Assembly (NCBI GenBank): GCA_015056045.1
Contig: SVGZ01000002.1
Location: forward strand, 1 to 64,000
From: Clostridiales bacterium
GTDB lineage: Bacteria > Bacillota > Clostridia > Christensenellales > Christensenellaceae
Direction: 5' to 3'
Length of the DNA: 64,000 bases
Below, in pieces: positions 25,477-33,536 of the stretch. The notes under the pieces were generated by a model. That model searched no databases, had not been told where the DNA came from, and saw only the letters and a program-made list of their open reading frames with translations. The stretch's first letter is position 1. Each line of letters begins with the position of its first letter. The position numbers and the translations under genes were made by a program.

Positions 25477-25791
25477 AGTTGTGCCCAGCTGTTCCTTTCA
25501 ATATAAAGTATTTTCTTTTCAACGCAAGAATTAGTTGGGGTGATATGCCTGAAATGTGTTATTTCGAATATCTAAAAATATTATATAAAAAAGACGGCAT
25601 AAAATCAACAGATTTATCATCAAAATTGCTATTTTGCATAAAAAGCGCATGGCGGATTAAATATATGATGAAACAAGCAGTTTGGCACAAAAAAAGCCGC
25701 GCAAAGAAAGATTTTTTTCGGCGCTTTGTTAAAAATCTTTTGTAATAAATAAGCGTTTTGCGAAAGGGAACAAAAAAATAAAAAAATAATG

Positions 25792-25820
25792 TTGTAGATT
25801 GTAAAAGTTTGTAGTATAAT
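25792..25820 (+). promoter_or_regulatory. Distal promoter of the sugar transporter operon
   Basis: TTGTAG (25792-25797), a 17-bp spacer and consensus TATAAT (25815-25820) would give a leader of about 400 bases before the rbsA-like gene. Confidence 0.6.
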
Positions 25821-25913
25821 CTAATACATTAAAAGACCGAGCGGTAATAATTTAAACCAGCCAGCCAAATCTGCTCCAAAATTGTAAATTTGAATTTTTT
25901 CGTGAGCAATCTG

Positions 25914-25942
25914 TTGATTATTTCATTTGGTTATGCTATTAT
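25914..25942 (+). promoter_or_regulatory. Proximal promoter of the sugar transporter operon
   Basis: TTGATT (25914-25919), a 17-bp spacer and TATTAT (25937-25942), with TGC two bases upstream, give a leader of about 280 bases. Confidence 0.5.
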
Positions 25943-26231
25943 TACCAAAAGCACAAAAAAGGTATCTATAATGTACTTTGACACAGCGAATGAAGATCGA
26001 CGCTTTCTTTCCTTTTTTCCAGCATAAGGGAAGGTAAGCAGGCTGCATAAGACCCGTTGCGCGTTGCTTCTGGAGTTGCGGCAGCAATGGTATTATGCGT
26101 TTGCATTCTATATGATAGAGGTAAAATATGACCCGGATATATAGAAAATGTAAACAAAGTCCCAAATCGGTCGGGAATCGCGGTGCAAATGCAAATTATA
26201 TACAAAAAAATGAAGAATGGTGGTGTAATCA

Positions 26232-27719
26232 TTGAGCACATTACTGGAAATGAAGCAGATTACAAAGCGCTTCCCTGGTGTTCTCGCAAACGATAAGGTA
26301 GACCTCACACTCAATGAAGGTCAGGTCTTAGCACTCGTCGGTGAGAACGGCGCAGGTAAATCTACGCTTATCAAAATGCTCTCCGGTTCCTATACACCGG
26401 ACGGCGGCGAAATTTTCGTCGAAGGTAAGCAGATGACAACATTTACACCTGCAAACAGCGAATCTATGGGCGTTGCGGTTATTCATCAGGAGCTTAACTC
26501 CATCCTGCAGCTCTCTATCGCTGAAAATATTTTTGTAGGTAATCTCCCCAGAAAGCATGGTTTTATCGACTATAAGACACTGTATGCTGAAAGCTTAAGA
26601 ATTCAGAGGATCGTTGGCCTTGGTCATCTCCATCCGTCCCTTAAAGCACTCAACATGACAGTTGCAGAGAGACAGCTCCTCGAGCTGGCGAAGGTTGTCT
26701 CCAAGAACGCAAAGATCATCGTTATGGACGAGCCGACAGCTACACTTAACACAGCTGAAACAGAAGCTCTGTTCAAGATCATCAAGAACCTTCAGGCTGA
26801 AGGCAAGGGCATCATCTACATCTCCCACAAACTTGATGAAATCTTTGCAGTATGTGACACAGTAATGATCATGCGTGACGGCAAGAAAGTTCAGGAAACA
26901 AAAGTTGCCGATATCACAAGAGACGAAATCGTTACAGGCATGGTTGGCCGTCACATCGAAGATATGTACCCCGTACATGAAAGACCGATCGGTGAAGTTG
27001 CTCTCGAAGTTAAGGGCCTGAGAACAAAGCTCTTAAAAGACGTAAGCTTCAACGTACGCAAGGGCGAAATCCTTGGTCTCTATGGTCTTATCGGTTCCGG
27101 TTCCGACGAAGCTCTGAGAGCTCTGTTCGGCGCAGACCCGTATGAAGCAGGTGAATTCTTCGTAGATGGTGAACCTGTCAAGATCACAAAGCCCTATGAA
27201 GCTATGGCAGCAGGCCTTGCTTATATCCCCAGTGAAAGAAAATCTGAAGGTCTGTTCCTCCAGATGGACATCGCTTACAATACATCGATCGCCAGCCTTG
27301 AAAAGATGTCGAAGAAGGGCGTTCTCAACCTCAAGAAAGAAGCTGAGATCACAACTGAATGGGTAAAGACACTCCGTACAGCTACACCTTCTATCGAAAC
27401 AAAAGCTGACTCTCTCTCCGGTGGTAACCAGCAGAAGGTCGTTCTCGCAAAATGGCTGAACACCGATGCGAAGATCATCCTTCTCCACGAGCCTACAAGA
27501 GGTATCGACGTTGGTGCTAAGGTTGAAATCTACAACCTTATGGAAAAATTCTGCGAAGATGGCTATGCAGTCATCATGGTTTCCTCCGACATGCCCGAAG
27601 TCCTTTCTATCTCCGACCGTGTTGTCACGTTCTATGAAGGCAGGATCACAGGCGAATTCACAGGTTCCGAAATCAATATGGATAACCTGCTTAGATACGC
27701 TATTGGAGGTGAAGTATAA
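26232..27719 (+). CDS. RbsA/MglA-type sugar ABC transporter ATP-binding protein
   Basis: This 495-residue tandem ATPase of the ribose/galactose/xylose importer family sits on the cytoplasmic side and powers uptake. Domain 1 has Walker A GENGAGKST (about 36-44), a divergent signature MTVAERQLLELAK and Walker B IIVMDEPTATL. Domain 2 has the degenerate Walker A GLIGSGSDEA usual for RbsA, a full signature LSGGNQQKVVLAKW and Walker B IILLHEPTRG, where His replaces the usual Asp. It starts at TTG 26232 after GGTGGTG. It overlaps the permease start by one base (TAATG). No binding protein is adjacent; the three receptors at 1-4230 are the obvious partners. Confidence 0.93.
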   Translation: MSTLLEMKQITKRFPGVLANDKVDLTLNEGQVLALVGENGAGKSTLIKMLSGSYTPDGGEIFVEGKQMTTFTPANSESMGVAVIHQELNSILQLSIAENIFVGNLPRKHGFIDYKTLYAESLRIQRIVGLGHLHPSLKALNMTVAERQLLELAKVVSKNAKIIVMDEPTATLNTAETEALFKIIKNLQAEGKGIIYISHKLDEIFAVCDTVMIMRDGKKVQETKVADITRDEIVTGMVGRHIEDMYPVHERPIGEVALEVKGLRTKLLKDVSFNVRKGEILGLYGLIGSGSDEALRALFGADPYEAGEFFVDGEPVKITKPYEAMAAGLAYIPSERKSEGLFLQMDIAYNTSIASLEKMSKKGVLNLKKEAEITTEWVKTLRTATPSIETKADSLSGGNQQKVVLAKWLNTDAKIILLHEPTRGIDVGAKVEIYNLMEKFCEDGYAVIMVSSDMPEVLSISDRVVTFYEGRITGEFTGSEINMDNLLRYAIGGEV

Positions 27720-28699
27720 TGGAAAACATTCAGCAGCCCAATAAATGGAAAGCCTTTTATCAGAACAATAATACACAGATCACACTGTGTATCGCACTCC
27801 TCGCACTTTGCGCAGTAGGTGCTATCACATCTCCTCACTTCTTCGAAGGTAAGAACTGGAACTCCATCATGACAGGCGTTTCGATCGTCGGCACAATGTC
27901 CGCAGGTCTGACAGTCTCCATGATCCTGGGCGGTCTCGACGTTTCCCAGTATGCTATCCTTGCTTTCACCGGCATCATGTTTGCTATTTTTGTTGTTTGG
28001 TGGAAATGGAACTTCTGGCTTGGCGTTCTTGGCGTAATCGTTCTCGGTGTTATTATCGGCCTTTGGAACGCATTCGTCGTTTGCGGCATGAAGGTTGAAC
28101 CGATGGTTGCTACAATGGGCACACAGTTCATCTGCCGTGGCTTCGCATTCATCGTTACAGACGCTGCTAACCAGCGTGTAGGCGAAATCGCTGAAGTTAA
28201 CTACATCGGCACAGCTGATATCCTCGGCATCCCCTTCTGCTTCTGGTTCATGATGCTTGCATATGTATTCGTATACATTATGCTCAAATACACGAAGTTC
28301 GGCAGAGACTGCTATGCTGTAGGCGCTAACTCCAGAGCTGCATACCTTTCCGGCATCAGCCTCACAAAGGTTCGCACAAGAGCTTACATCTTCAGCTCCC
28401 TCCTTGCTTCCCTCACCACAATTCTTTACGTTGGCCAGGTCGGTTCCGCACTCGTTGCTGCTGGTAACGGTCTTGACCTCGACGCTTCCACAGCTGTTAT
28501 CCTTGGCGGTCTGTCGGTAGCTGGTGGTAAAGGTAACGTTGTTGGTTCCTTCCTCGGATGCTTGTTCTTAACAATCCTGCAGAACATCTTCTCTCTGAAT
28601 GGTGTTACACAGTATTGGCAGACGATCACAAAGGGCTTCGTCCTTGTTATCGCTGTTGCACTCGACACACTCCGTGGCGGCGGCCAGGCACAGTACTAA
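27719..28699 (+). CDS. RbsC-type sugar ABC transporter permease
   Basis: This 326-residue membrane protein of the BPD_transp_2 family has eight to ten hydrophobic segments. It carries the EAA-like region GRDCYAVGANSRAAYLSGI around residue 200 and a C-terminal GGLSVAGGKGNVVGS...LQNIFSLNGVTQYWQ block typical of RbsC/XylH. It probably dimerises to form the translocation path with the RbsA-type ATPase encoded immediately upstream. Codon use (ACA, CTC, ATC) matches the receptor genes of region 1 rather than the housekeeping genes that follow. Confidence 0.93.
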   Translation: MENIQQPNKWKAFYQNNNTQITLCIALLALCAVGAITSPHFFEGKNWNSIMTGVSIVGTMSAGLTVSMILGGLDVSQYAILAFTGIMFAIFVVWWKWNFWLGVLGVIVLGVIIGLWNAFVVCGMKVEPMVATMGTQFICRGFAFIVTDAANQRVGEIAEVNYIGTADILGIPFCFWFMMLAYVFVYIMLKYTKFGRDCYAVGANSRAAYLSGISLTKVRTRAYIFSSLLASLTTILYVGQVGSALVAAGNGLDLDASTAVILGGLSVAGGKGNVVGSFLGCLFLTILQNIFSLNGVTQYWQTITKGFVLVIAVALDTLRGGGQAQY

Positions 28700-28706
28700 A
28701 AATCAC

Positions 28707-28735
28707 AAAAAGGCGGTTGCAAAACCGCCTTTTTT
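28707..28735 (+). terminator. Intrinsic terminator of the sugar transporter operon
   Basis: AAAAAGGCGGTT pairs with AACCGCCTTTTTT around a four-base loop. Confidence 0.9.
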
Positions 28736-28750
28736 CTTTGCAAAAAATAA

Positions 28751-28778
28751 AGAGCAGTCAAGGTCTGACTGCTTTTTT
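28751..28778. terminator. Second, bidirectional terminator between transporter and holA
   Basis: AGCAGTCA (28753-28760) pairs with TGACTGCT (28766-28773), followed by TTTTTT on the plus strand. The A-rich left side gives CTTTATTTTTT on the minus strand, so it can end the holA-side transcript too. Confidence 0.75.
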
Positions 28779-28779
28779 A

Positions 28780-29826
28780 TTATATTCCTGTATAAAGTTT
28801 GAGCGAAAAGATGCGGAAATCTTCGGGCGTGGTGCTGCTTTTTTGGGAAATATCATAATCAAGCAGCAGCTTAAAAGAACGCTTTAAGTTTTCCAAAGTA
28901 AAACCGCGGCATTCCTGTACGGCAAGACGCGCAGGGTAGGCTTTGATGCCGGCTTTTTTGCTCAGCTGATCGGCGGCTGTTTGCGCAGAATAGCCAAGGT
29001 TGAGGCTGGATTTTGCCATATACATAAGCCGGAATTTATTGGCAAGCGAGGCTGTCAGCCCGATAAAACTCTTTTCCTCCGTATAGATCGTCTGCAAAAG
29101 GTCGAAAGCTTTCTCGTAGTTTTTGGCGATCATATAATCGTGAAAAAGAAAGATGCTGTATTCCGTCGTATGCGAACAAATAGATAAAATATCATCGGCG
29201 CTCGGTTCGGGAATGCCAAGGGAAGCAAGCTTATCCAGCTCATTCATGATCGAATACATATCCGGTGCACAGATATACGAAAGAAAATCGACGGTCTGAT
29301 TGTTTAAGACCAGGCCCTTTTTCTTTGCCGTGGAAAGGATCCATGTTCGCAGCATGGCTTCGGATAAGGGGTTTGCCGTAATGATAAAGGCTTTTTCCGT
29401 GAGCGTTTTATAAAGACTTTTTCGCTTATCGAGCTTCTGCAGCGGTATTTGCGTGCGGTCAAGAATTTTCTGGTCATCCGAACCCTGGAAACTGAAGAGC
29501 AGGACCGTCGTTTCGGGAATATCGCCCAAAAGATCGCAAAGCTCTTTCAAAGCAGCAGATTTTCCGTCGGTAAAAAGCTCGCTGTTTTTTATGTGCACGA
29601 GCCTTTTTTCGGAAAACATCGGTGCACGAAGAACATTATCGATGATCTCGTCTGCAGCTGCATCGGACTCAAGCTTCGTGTGGTTAAGCTCGGGAAGTTC
29701 GATCCCTGCGTTTGCCGTGATCTGTTTGCAGGCAATATCGATCAGATAGCTTTCGCTTCCGTAGACGAAAAAAAGCCGTTCTGCGCTGTATTCTTTGCTT
29801 TTTCTTGTAAAATCAAGGACTTCCAT
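28780..29826 (-). CDS. holA: DNA polymerase III subunit delta
   Basis: This 348-residue clamp-loader delta subunit opens the sliding clamp during replication. Recognisable features are the N-terminal FFVYGSESYLID, the LRAPMFSEKRLVHIKNSELF segment and the C-terminal helical domain (RLAVQECRGFTLENLKRSFKLLLDYD, then LKLYTGI). ATG 29826 is preferred because GGGAGG lies just upstream; a longer in-frame reading has no site. It overlaps the end of comEC by 14 bases and is the last gene of a plsX-comEC-holA operon. The comEC-holA adjacency is common in Firmicutes. Confidence 0.93.
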   Translation of the reverse strand: MEVLDFTRKSKEYSAERLFFVYGSESYLIDIACKQITANAGIELPELNHTKLESDAAADEIIDNVLRAPMFSEKRLVHIKNSELFTDGKSAALKELCDLLGDIPETTVLLFSFQGSDDQKILDRTQIPLQKLDKRKSLYKTLTEKAFIITANPLSEAMLRTWILSTAKKKGLVLNNQTVDFLSYICAPDMYSIMNELDKLASLGIPEPSADDILSICSHTTEYSIFLFHDYMIAKNYEKAFDLLQTIYTEEKSFIGLTASLANKFRLMYMAKSSLNLGYSAQTAADQLSKKAGIKAYPARLAVQECRGFTLENLKRSFKLLLDYDISQKSSTTPEDFRIFSLKLYTGI

Positions 29827-31951
29827 AAAGACCTCCCAAGGCGGAAGTGACAGACCATTCGCCATCCTGCAAGGTTAAAACGATCTCGCCGAGTGCGTTT
29901 GTATTCAGGGCAGGCTGCTTGGCAAAAAGGCATTCGCGGTCGCTGATCAGAATTTCCGGATCAAGCCTGTGCAAAAGTGCGGAAAATGCATCTTTTTCGG
30001 CATTTTTACCGGGAAGAAAAGCAATTTTGACGGGAAAATTCCCCCGAATGCTTTCCATAAATTGCACAAGATCTGCGCCAAGCGGCAAAAGACAAATATT
30101 TTCTCCGCAATGACGGAGTAAGAGGAGCATGGTTTCGTCTTCGCCTTTGACGGATAAAACGATAAGCTCCGTTTCGCTGTTCAACTCCATTATAGCATGA
30201 TTCGCAATGCTTTTGGCAGGGATATCCCAATCCTTTTGCAAAACTTTTGCGGAAATTTCGGGAGCAAAGATATTTTTGCACAAATTCTTTTGGTAAAGAA
30301 ATGCAGCTTTCTCGAGCCTGTTATGCGTGATAAGATTCTGCGGAAAGATCCCGTTATCCAGCAGGTATTCCTGTGTATAATCGCTTTTTCCGATGCCGAT
30401 CAGCGTTGTATTTTCCTGCGTTTCGATAAGGACGCTTTCACCGCCGATAAAGCGCAGGCGAAGTTCAAATGTTTCTGTTTTCAGATTGCCGAAGATAAAC
30501 AGTGCGGATAGTATAAGCGCAAGGCTGACCTTGAAGAAATTGTTTTTGCGGCAAAATTTGGAAAAGAGATAGGCAAAAACGAAGAAAAACAGCAGCATTG
30601 CCGGAGGAAAATCGGGCAAGCAGAGCATTTCTGTATCCGCAAAAATTTCCGCAAGACGGTTCATGATATGGATGAGGAGATTCGGCAGCCATACGAGAAA
30701 GGCAACTGCTTCCCCAAGAACGGCATAAACTGCGGCCGAAACGGCAAGCAACGGGACAAGCAATGCCATGATCGGTGCGATGAGATAATTTAAAAAGAGT
30801 GCCAAAGGGTTGATCTCGTTGGAAATATTGATGAGAAGAACGCCCGAAGCCACAGTTGCACCAATGCCGATCGCAATAAATTCGATGAGTTTCGGATGCT
30901 TTAATGGATATTCACGAAGCGTTTTGCTGATCAGAAACAGGGTAAAGCTGATGCCGAAGCTCAGCTGAAAACCTGCATGAAAGACCAGACACGGATGAGC
31001 AAGCGTCAATATAAGAAATGCGAGCGAAAGACCCGTCATGGCATCACGGCGTTTGCCAAGGTATTCCGCAATCGCTGTATAAGCACCGCTGATCACAGCA
31101 CGCATCGTCGAAGGAGAAAAATCCGTCAGAAACGAAAAGAAAAGGAGAATTCCTGTGATGAGAAGCAGTTTTGTCGTGCGTGAAAGGCGCAGTTTATCCG
31201 AAAGCCATTGCACGATCCAGGCGAAAAGCGTGATATGCTGTCCGGAAAGCACGAGAACGTGTGTAATGCCGGCTGCCTGATAGAGCGAATAGGTTTTTCG
31301 GGGAATATCGTCCTCGATGCCGAAAAGGATCGCCTTGGCAAGCCCTGCGTTTTCCGGGTAAAGAGAGGCGATATATTCCCCGAGATCATTGCGCATGGTG
31401 TTGAGCTTGCTTCGTATATCGTCGGCTTTTCCGATAACGCTGATCTCGTCGGTTTCCGTGCGGTAAGAAATACCCTTTGCACTTGCGTAAAGCCGGTCGT
31501 CGAAGCCGTTCTTCGTTTTTGCCCGATCGGGAATTTGCAGCTCGGCAGAAAAAGAAATCCTGTCATCGCGCAGAAGTTCCGTGTTGCATTCAAGCCAAAG
31601 CAGATGATCCGTCATTTCGCCATCGATCGTGACTTCTCCCAAGCGATAAACGCTGTTTTCTTTGCGCAAAACACGGGCTTCGATCAGTTTTTCATCGGAA
31701 ATGGGCTGCCGTTCGATCGATTTTCCGAAAAGAAAGGCGCCAAAAGAAAACGTGAACAGTAAAACCGAAAGAAAAACAAGCTCTTTCTTTTTGCGGATCA
31801 GCATGATGAAAAAGAAAACTGCAGCGAAAAGGCTCACTGCAGTGAAAAATATGCTGTTTTGAAGTGCCGCGATATGCTTGGCCGAAAGGATGCCCAAAAG
31901 ATAGGCAAATGCAAGCGATAAAAGCGGACGTCGCAATAATTCGGATCTCAT
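29813..31951 (-). CDS. comEC: ComEC/Rec2 family DNA-uptake channel protein
   Basis: This 712-residue polytopic membrane protein has an N-terminal DUF4131-like region (about 20-190). The Competence domain (about 200-470) contains HVLVLSGQHITLF, and the C-terminal part corresponds to the metallo-beta-lactamase-like domain. ComEC forms the channel through which single-stranded DNA enters in natural transformation. The C-terminal domain lacks the HxHxDH metal motif: the equivalent region reads LITHNRLEKAAF, so nuclease-type metal chemistry is probably lost. Its start overlaps the plsX stop by four bases. Other competence genes are not in the window except cinA. Confidence 0.9.
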   Translation of the reverse strand: MRSELLRRPLLSLAFAYLLGILSAKHIAALQNSIFFTAVSLFAAVFFFIMLIRKKKELVFLSVLLFTFSFGAFLFGKSIERQPISDEKLIEARVLRKENSVYRLGEVTIDGEMTDHLLWLECNTELLRDDRISFSAELQIPDRAKTKNGFDDRLYASAKGISYRTETDEISVIGKADDIRSKLNTMRNDLGEYIASLYPENAGLAKAILFGIEDDIPRKTYSLYQAAGITHVLVLSGQHITLFAWIVQWLSDKLRLSRTTKLLLITGILLFFSFLTDFSPSTMRAVISGAYTAIAEYLGKRRDAMTGLSLAFLILTLAHPCLVFHAGFQLSFGISFTLFLISKTLREYPLKHPKLIEFIAIGIGATVASGVLLINISNEINPLALFLNYLIAPIMALLVPLLAVSAAVYAVLGEAVAFLVWLPNLLIHIMNRLAEIFADTEMLCLPDFPPAMLLFFFVFAYLFSKFCRKNNFFKVSLALILSALFIFGNLKTETFELRLRFIGGESVLIETQENTTLIGIGKSDYTQEYLLDNGIFPQNLITHNRLEKAAFLYQKNLCKNIFAPEISAKVLQKDWDIPAKSIANHAIMELNSETELIVLSVKGEDETMLLLLRHCGENICLLPLGADLVQFMESIRGNFPVKIAFLPGKNAEKDAFSALLHRLDPEILISDRECLFAKQPALNTNALGEIVLTLQDGEWSVTSALGGLYGSP

Positions 31952-32958
31952 TCTTCCTCTTCGGGGTCGATTTGTACAGCAATACCTTCGCTGATGACAC
32001 GGACAACATCCCGTTTAATAAAAAGCTCTGCCTGTCGGATGGAATTTTTGATCGTTTTGGCATCGGAACTGCCATGCGATTTGATCACGCAGCCGTTGAT
32101 ACCGAGCAAGGGCGAACCGCCGTATTCGGTATAATCCATTTTCTTTTTCAGCGCGGCAAAAGCTTTTTTTGATAAAATGGCACCGAGCTTGCTCTTCCAA
32201 CTGCTCATCAGGCTATCTTTGAGCATGCCCATAAGCATAGCGGCAAAACCTTCGATCGATTTCATAAAGACATTGCCGACGAATCCATCGCAGACGGCAA
32301 CATCGAAATCGCCGGATAAGACATCTCTACCTTCGGCATTGCCGGTAAAATTGATACAGTCAGTATTTTTGAGGAGCTGATAAGCTTCTTTTGTCAAAGC
32401 GTTGCCCTTTTCTTCTTCAGCACCGTTGTTGATCAGGCAAACGCGCGGGTTTTTGATGCCCATAACGCGTTCCATATAAATACTGCCCATAATGCCAAAC
32501 TGTTTAAGAAAGCTGCTCTTGCAGTCTACATTTGCACCGCAGTCGATAAGGAGAAGCTGTCCGCCTGTTCTTGTCGGCAGCATCGGCGCCAATGCAGGGC
32601 GCTGAATCCCCTTAATACGGCGGATAAGAAGCGTTCCGCCAGCAATAGCCGCACCTGTGCTTCCGGCAGTGACGAAAGCATCCGCTTCCTTATTTTTGAC
32701 CATATTCATCCCGACAACGATCGAAGAATCCTTCTTTTTCTGAATAGCCCGAACGGGAGATTCCGCCATTTCGATGACTTCGGTCGTGAATTTCAGCGAA
32801 AGACGCGGGTGTTCATGGTAAAAGGGCATGATCGCCTCTTCATTTCCGACCAATGTGATCTCTATTTCATCCATTTCTTCGAGGGCAAGGTATGCGCCTT
32901 CGATGATAGCTTTTGGGGCATTATCTCCGCCCATGGCATCGAGTACAATTTTTATCAT
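31948..32958 (-). CDS. plsX: Phosphate acyltransferase PlsX
   Basis: This 336-residue cytosolic enzyme converts acyl-ACP and phosphate to acyl-phosphate, the acyl donor for PlsY in phosphatidic acid synthesis. The family opening LDAMGGDNAP (6-15) is followed by VTAGSTGAAIAG near 107, PALAPMLPT and a LLGINGCVIKSHGSSDAKTI end. It is first in the plsX-comEC-holA operon, behind a good promoter. The partner plsY is at 38731. In many Firmicutes plsX lies with fabD/fabG, so this arrangement is slightly unusual. Confidence 0.96.
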   Translation of the reverse strand: MIKIVLDAMGGDNAPKAIIEGAYLALEEMDEIEITLVGNEEAIMPFYHEHPRLSLKFTTEVIEMAESPVRAIQKKKDSSIVVGMNMVKNKEADAFVTAGSTGAAIAGGTLLIRRIKGIQRPALAPMLPTRTGGQLLLIDCGANVDCKSSFLKQFGIMGSIYMERVMGIKNPRVCLINNGAEEEKGNALTKEAYQLLKNTDCINFTGNAEGRDVLSGDFDVAVCDGFVGNVFMKSIEGFAAMLMGMLKDSLMSSWKSKLGAILSKKAFAALKKKMDYTEYGGSPLLGINGCVIKSHGSSDAKTIKNSIRQAELFIKRDVVRVISEGIAVQIDPEEEE

Positions 32959-32987
32959 ATAAAACCAGCTTTTTTACAGTTTTTAAG

Positions 32988-33016
32988 ATTATATCGCAAA
33001 AACGGTTGAAAAGCAA
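32988..33016 (-). promoter_or_regulatory. Promoter of the plsX-comEC-holA operon
   Basis: On the minus strand TTGCTT (33011-33016), a 17-bp spacer and consensus TATAAT (32988-32993) lie about 30 bases upstream of the plsX ATG. Confidence 0.7.
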
Positions 33017-33116
33017 ATATTTTGGCTATTCCGGGAAAAATCTTAAGAAATACAGGACTTTGTTTGGGAAGAATGTGTAAAAAAGTCCTGAATTACGGCC
33101 AAAATGAAAAATATGC

Positions 33117-33145
33117 TTGCAATCACCTGCGTCCTGTGGTATATT
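33117..33145 (+). promoter_or_regulatory. Promoter of secG
   Basis: TTGCAA (33117-33122), a 17-bp spacer and TATATT (33140-33145) lie 35 bases upstream of the secG start, followed by ACGGAGG. Confidence 0.65.
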
Positions 33146-33179
33146 AATCCTGTTATTTAAACGGAGGATTGTATCTTTT

Positions 33180-33422
33180 ATGGTAGTTATTGCTTGGATA
33201 ATCAGAATATTGCTCATTCTCGTATCGATCGGTCTGGTCGTACTCGTTACCATGCAGAAGGCAAAGCAGGCTGGCTTGGGTTCTCTTGCCGGTGGAGATT
33301 CCTTCTCTCTCAAAGGTAAATCGAAAGGTAAAGAAGCCGCTCTCAACAAATTTACATGGATCGGCATGATCGTTTTCGTCGTTCTTTCGATCGCTCTTGC
33401 TGTTATTGCCAAGACTATGTAA
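33180..33422 (+). CDS. secG: Preprotein translocase subunit SecG
   Basis: This 80-residue inner-membrane protein has two transmembrane helices (residues 2-22 and 57-77). They flank the cytoplasmic loop with the family segment VTMQKAKQAGLGSLAGGDS. SecG assists SecYE and SecA in protein export. The start ATG 33180 lies 12 bases after GGAGG, a rather long spacing. It leads the conserved secG-rnr-smpB-ssrA cluster. Confidence 0.93.
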   Translation: MVVIAWIIRILLILVSIGLVVLVTMQKAKQAGLGSLAGGDSFSLKGKSKGKEAALNKFTWIGMIVFVVLSIALAVIAKTM

Positions 33423-33433
33423 CAAGGAAGCAT

Positions 33434-33468
33434 AAGCCCGTTCGCAGCGTTTGCAGACGGGCTTTTTT
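33434..33468 (+). terminator. Terminator between secG and rnr
   Basis: AAGCCCGT (33434-33441) pairs with ACGGGCTT (33457-33464), followed by TTTT. Partial readthrough into rnr is possible, as no strong promoter is evident before rnr. Confidence 0.7.
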
Positions 33469-33536
33469 CTTGCGAATAAATACATAAAAAGATTACAAGA
33501 TATTGATAGATACAGAAACTTTTACGAGGCTTTTTT

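Larger units (their letters stand above)
25477..26231. other. 755-bp divergent intergenic region
   Basis: This AT-rich region lies between the hydroxyacid-dehydrogenase-led run and the rbsA-like gene. It contains a 10-bp stem (AAAGATTTTT 25707-25716 / AAAAATCTTT 25731-25740), two rightward promoters listed separately, and a long transporter leader with short pairable segments such as TTGCT/AGCAA near 26067-26088. Short open frames here have no ribosome binding site or recognisable similarity. I do not recognise a known riboswitch. Confidence 0.5.

Noticed and set aside
25524-25745. Short plus-strand frame in the region before the transporter
   Set aside because: AT-rich with no ribosome binding site and crossing a hairpin; looks like non-coding intergenic sequence.
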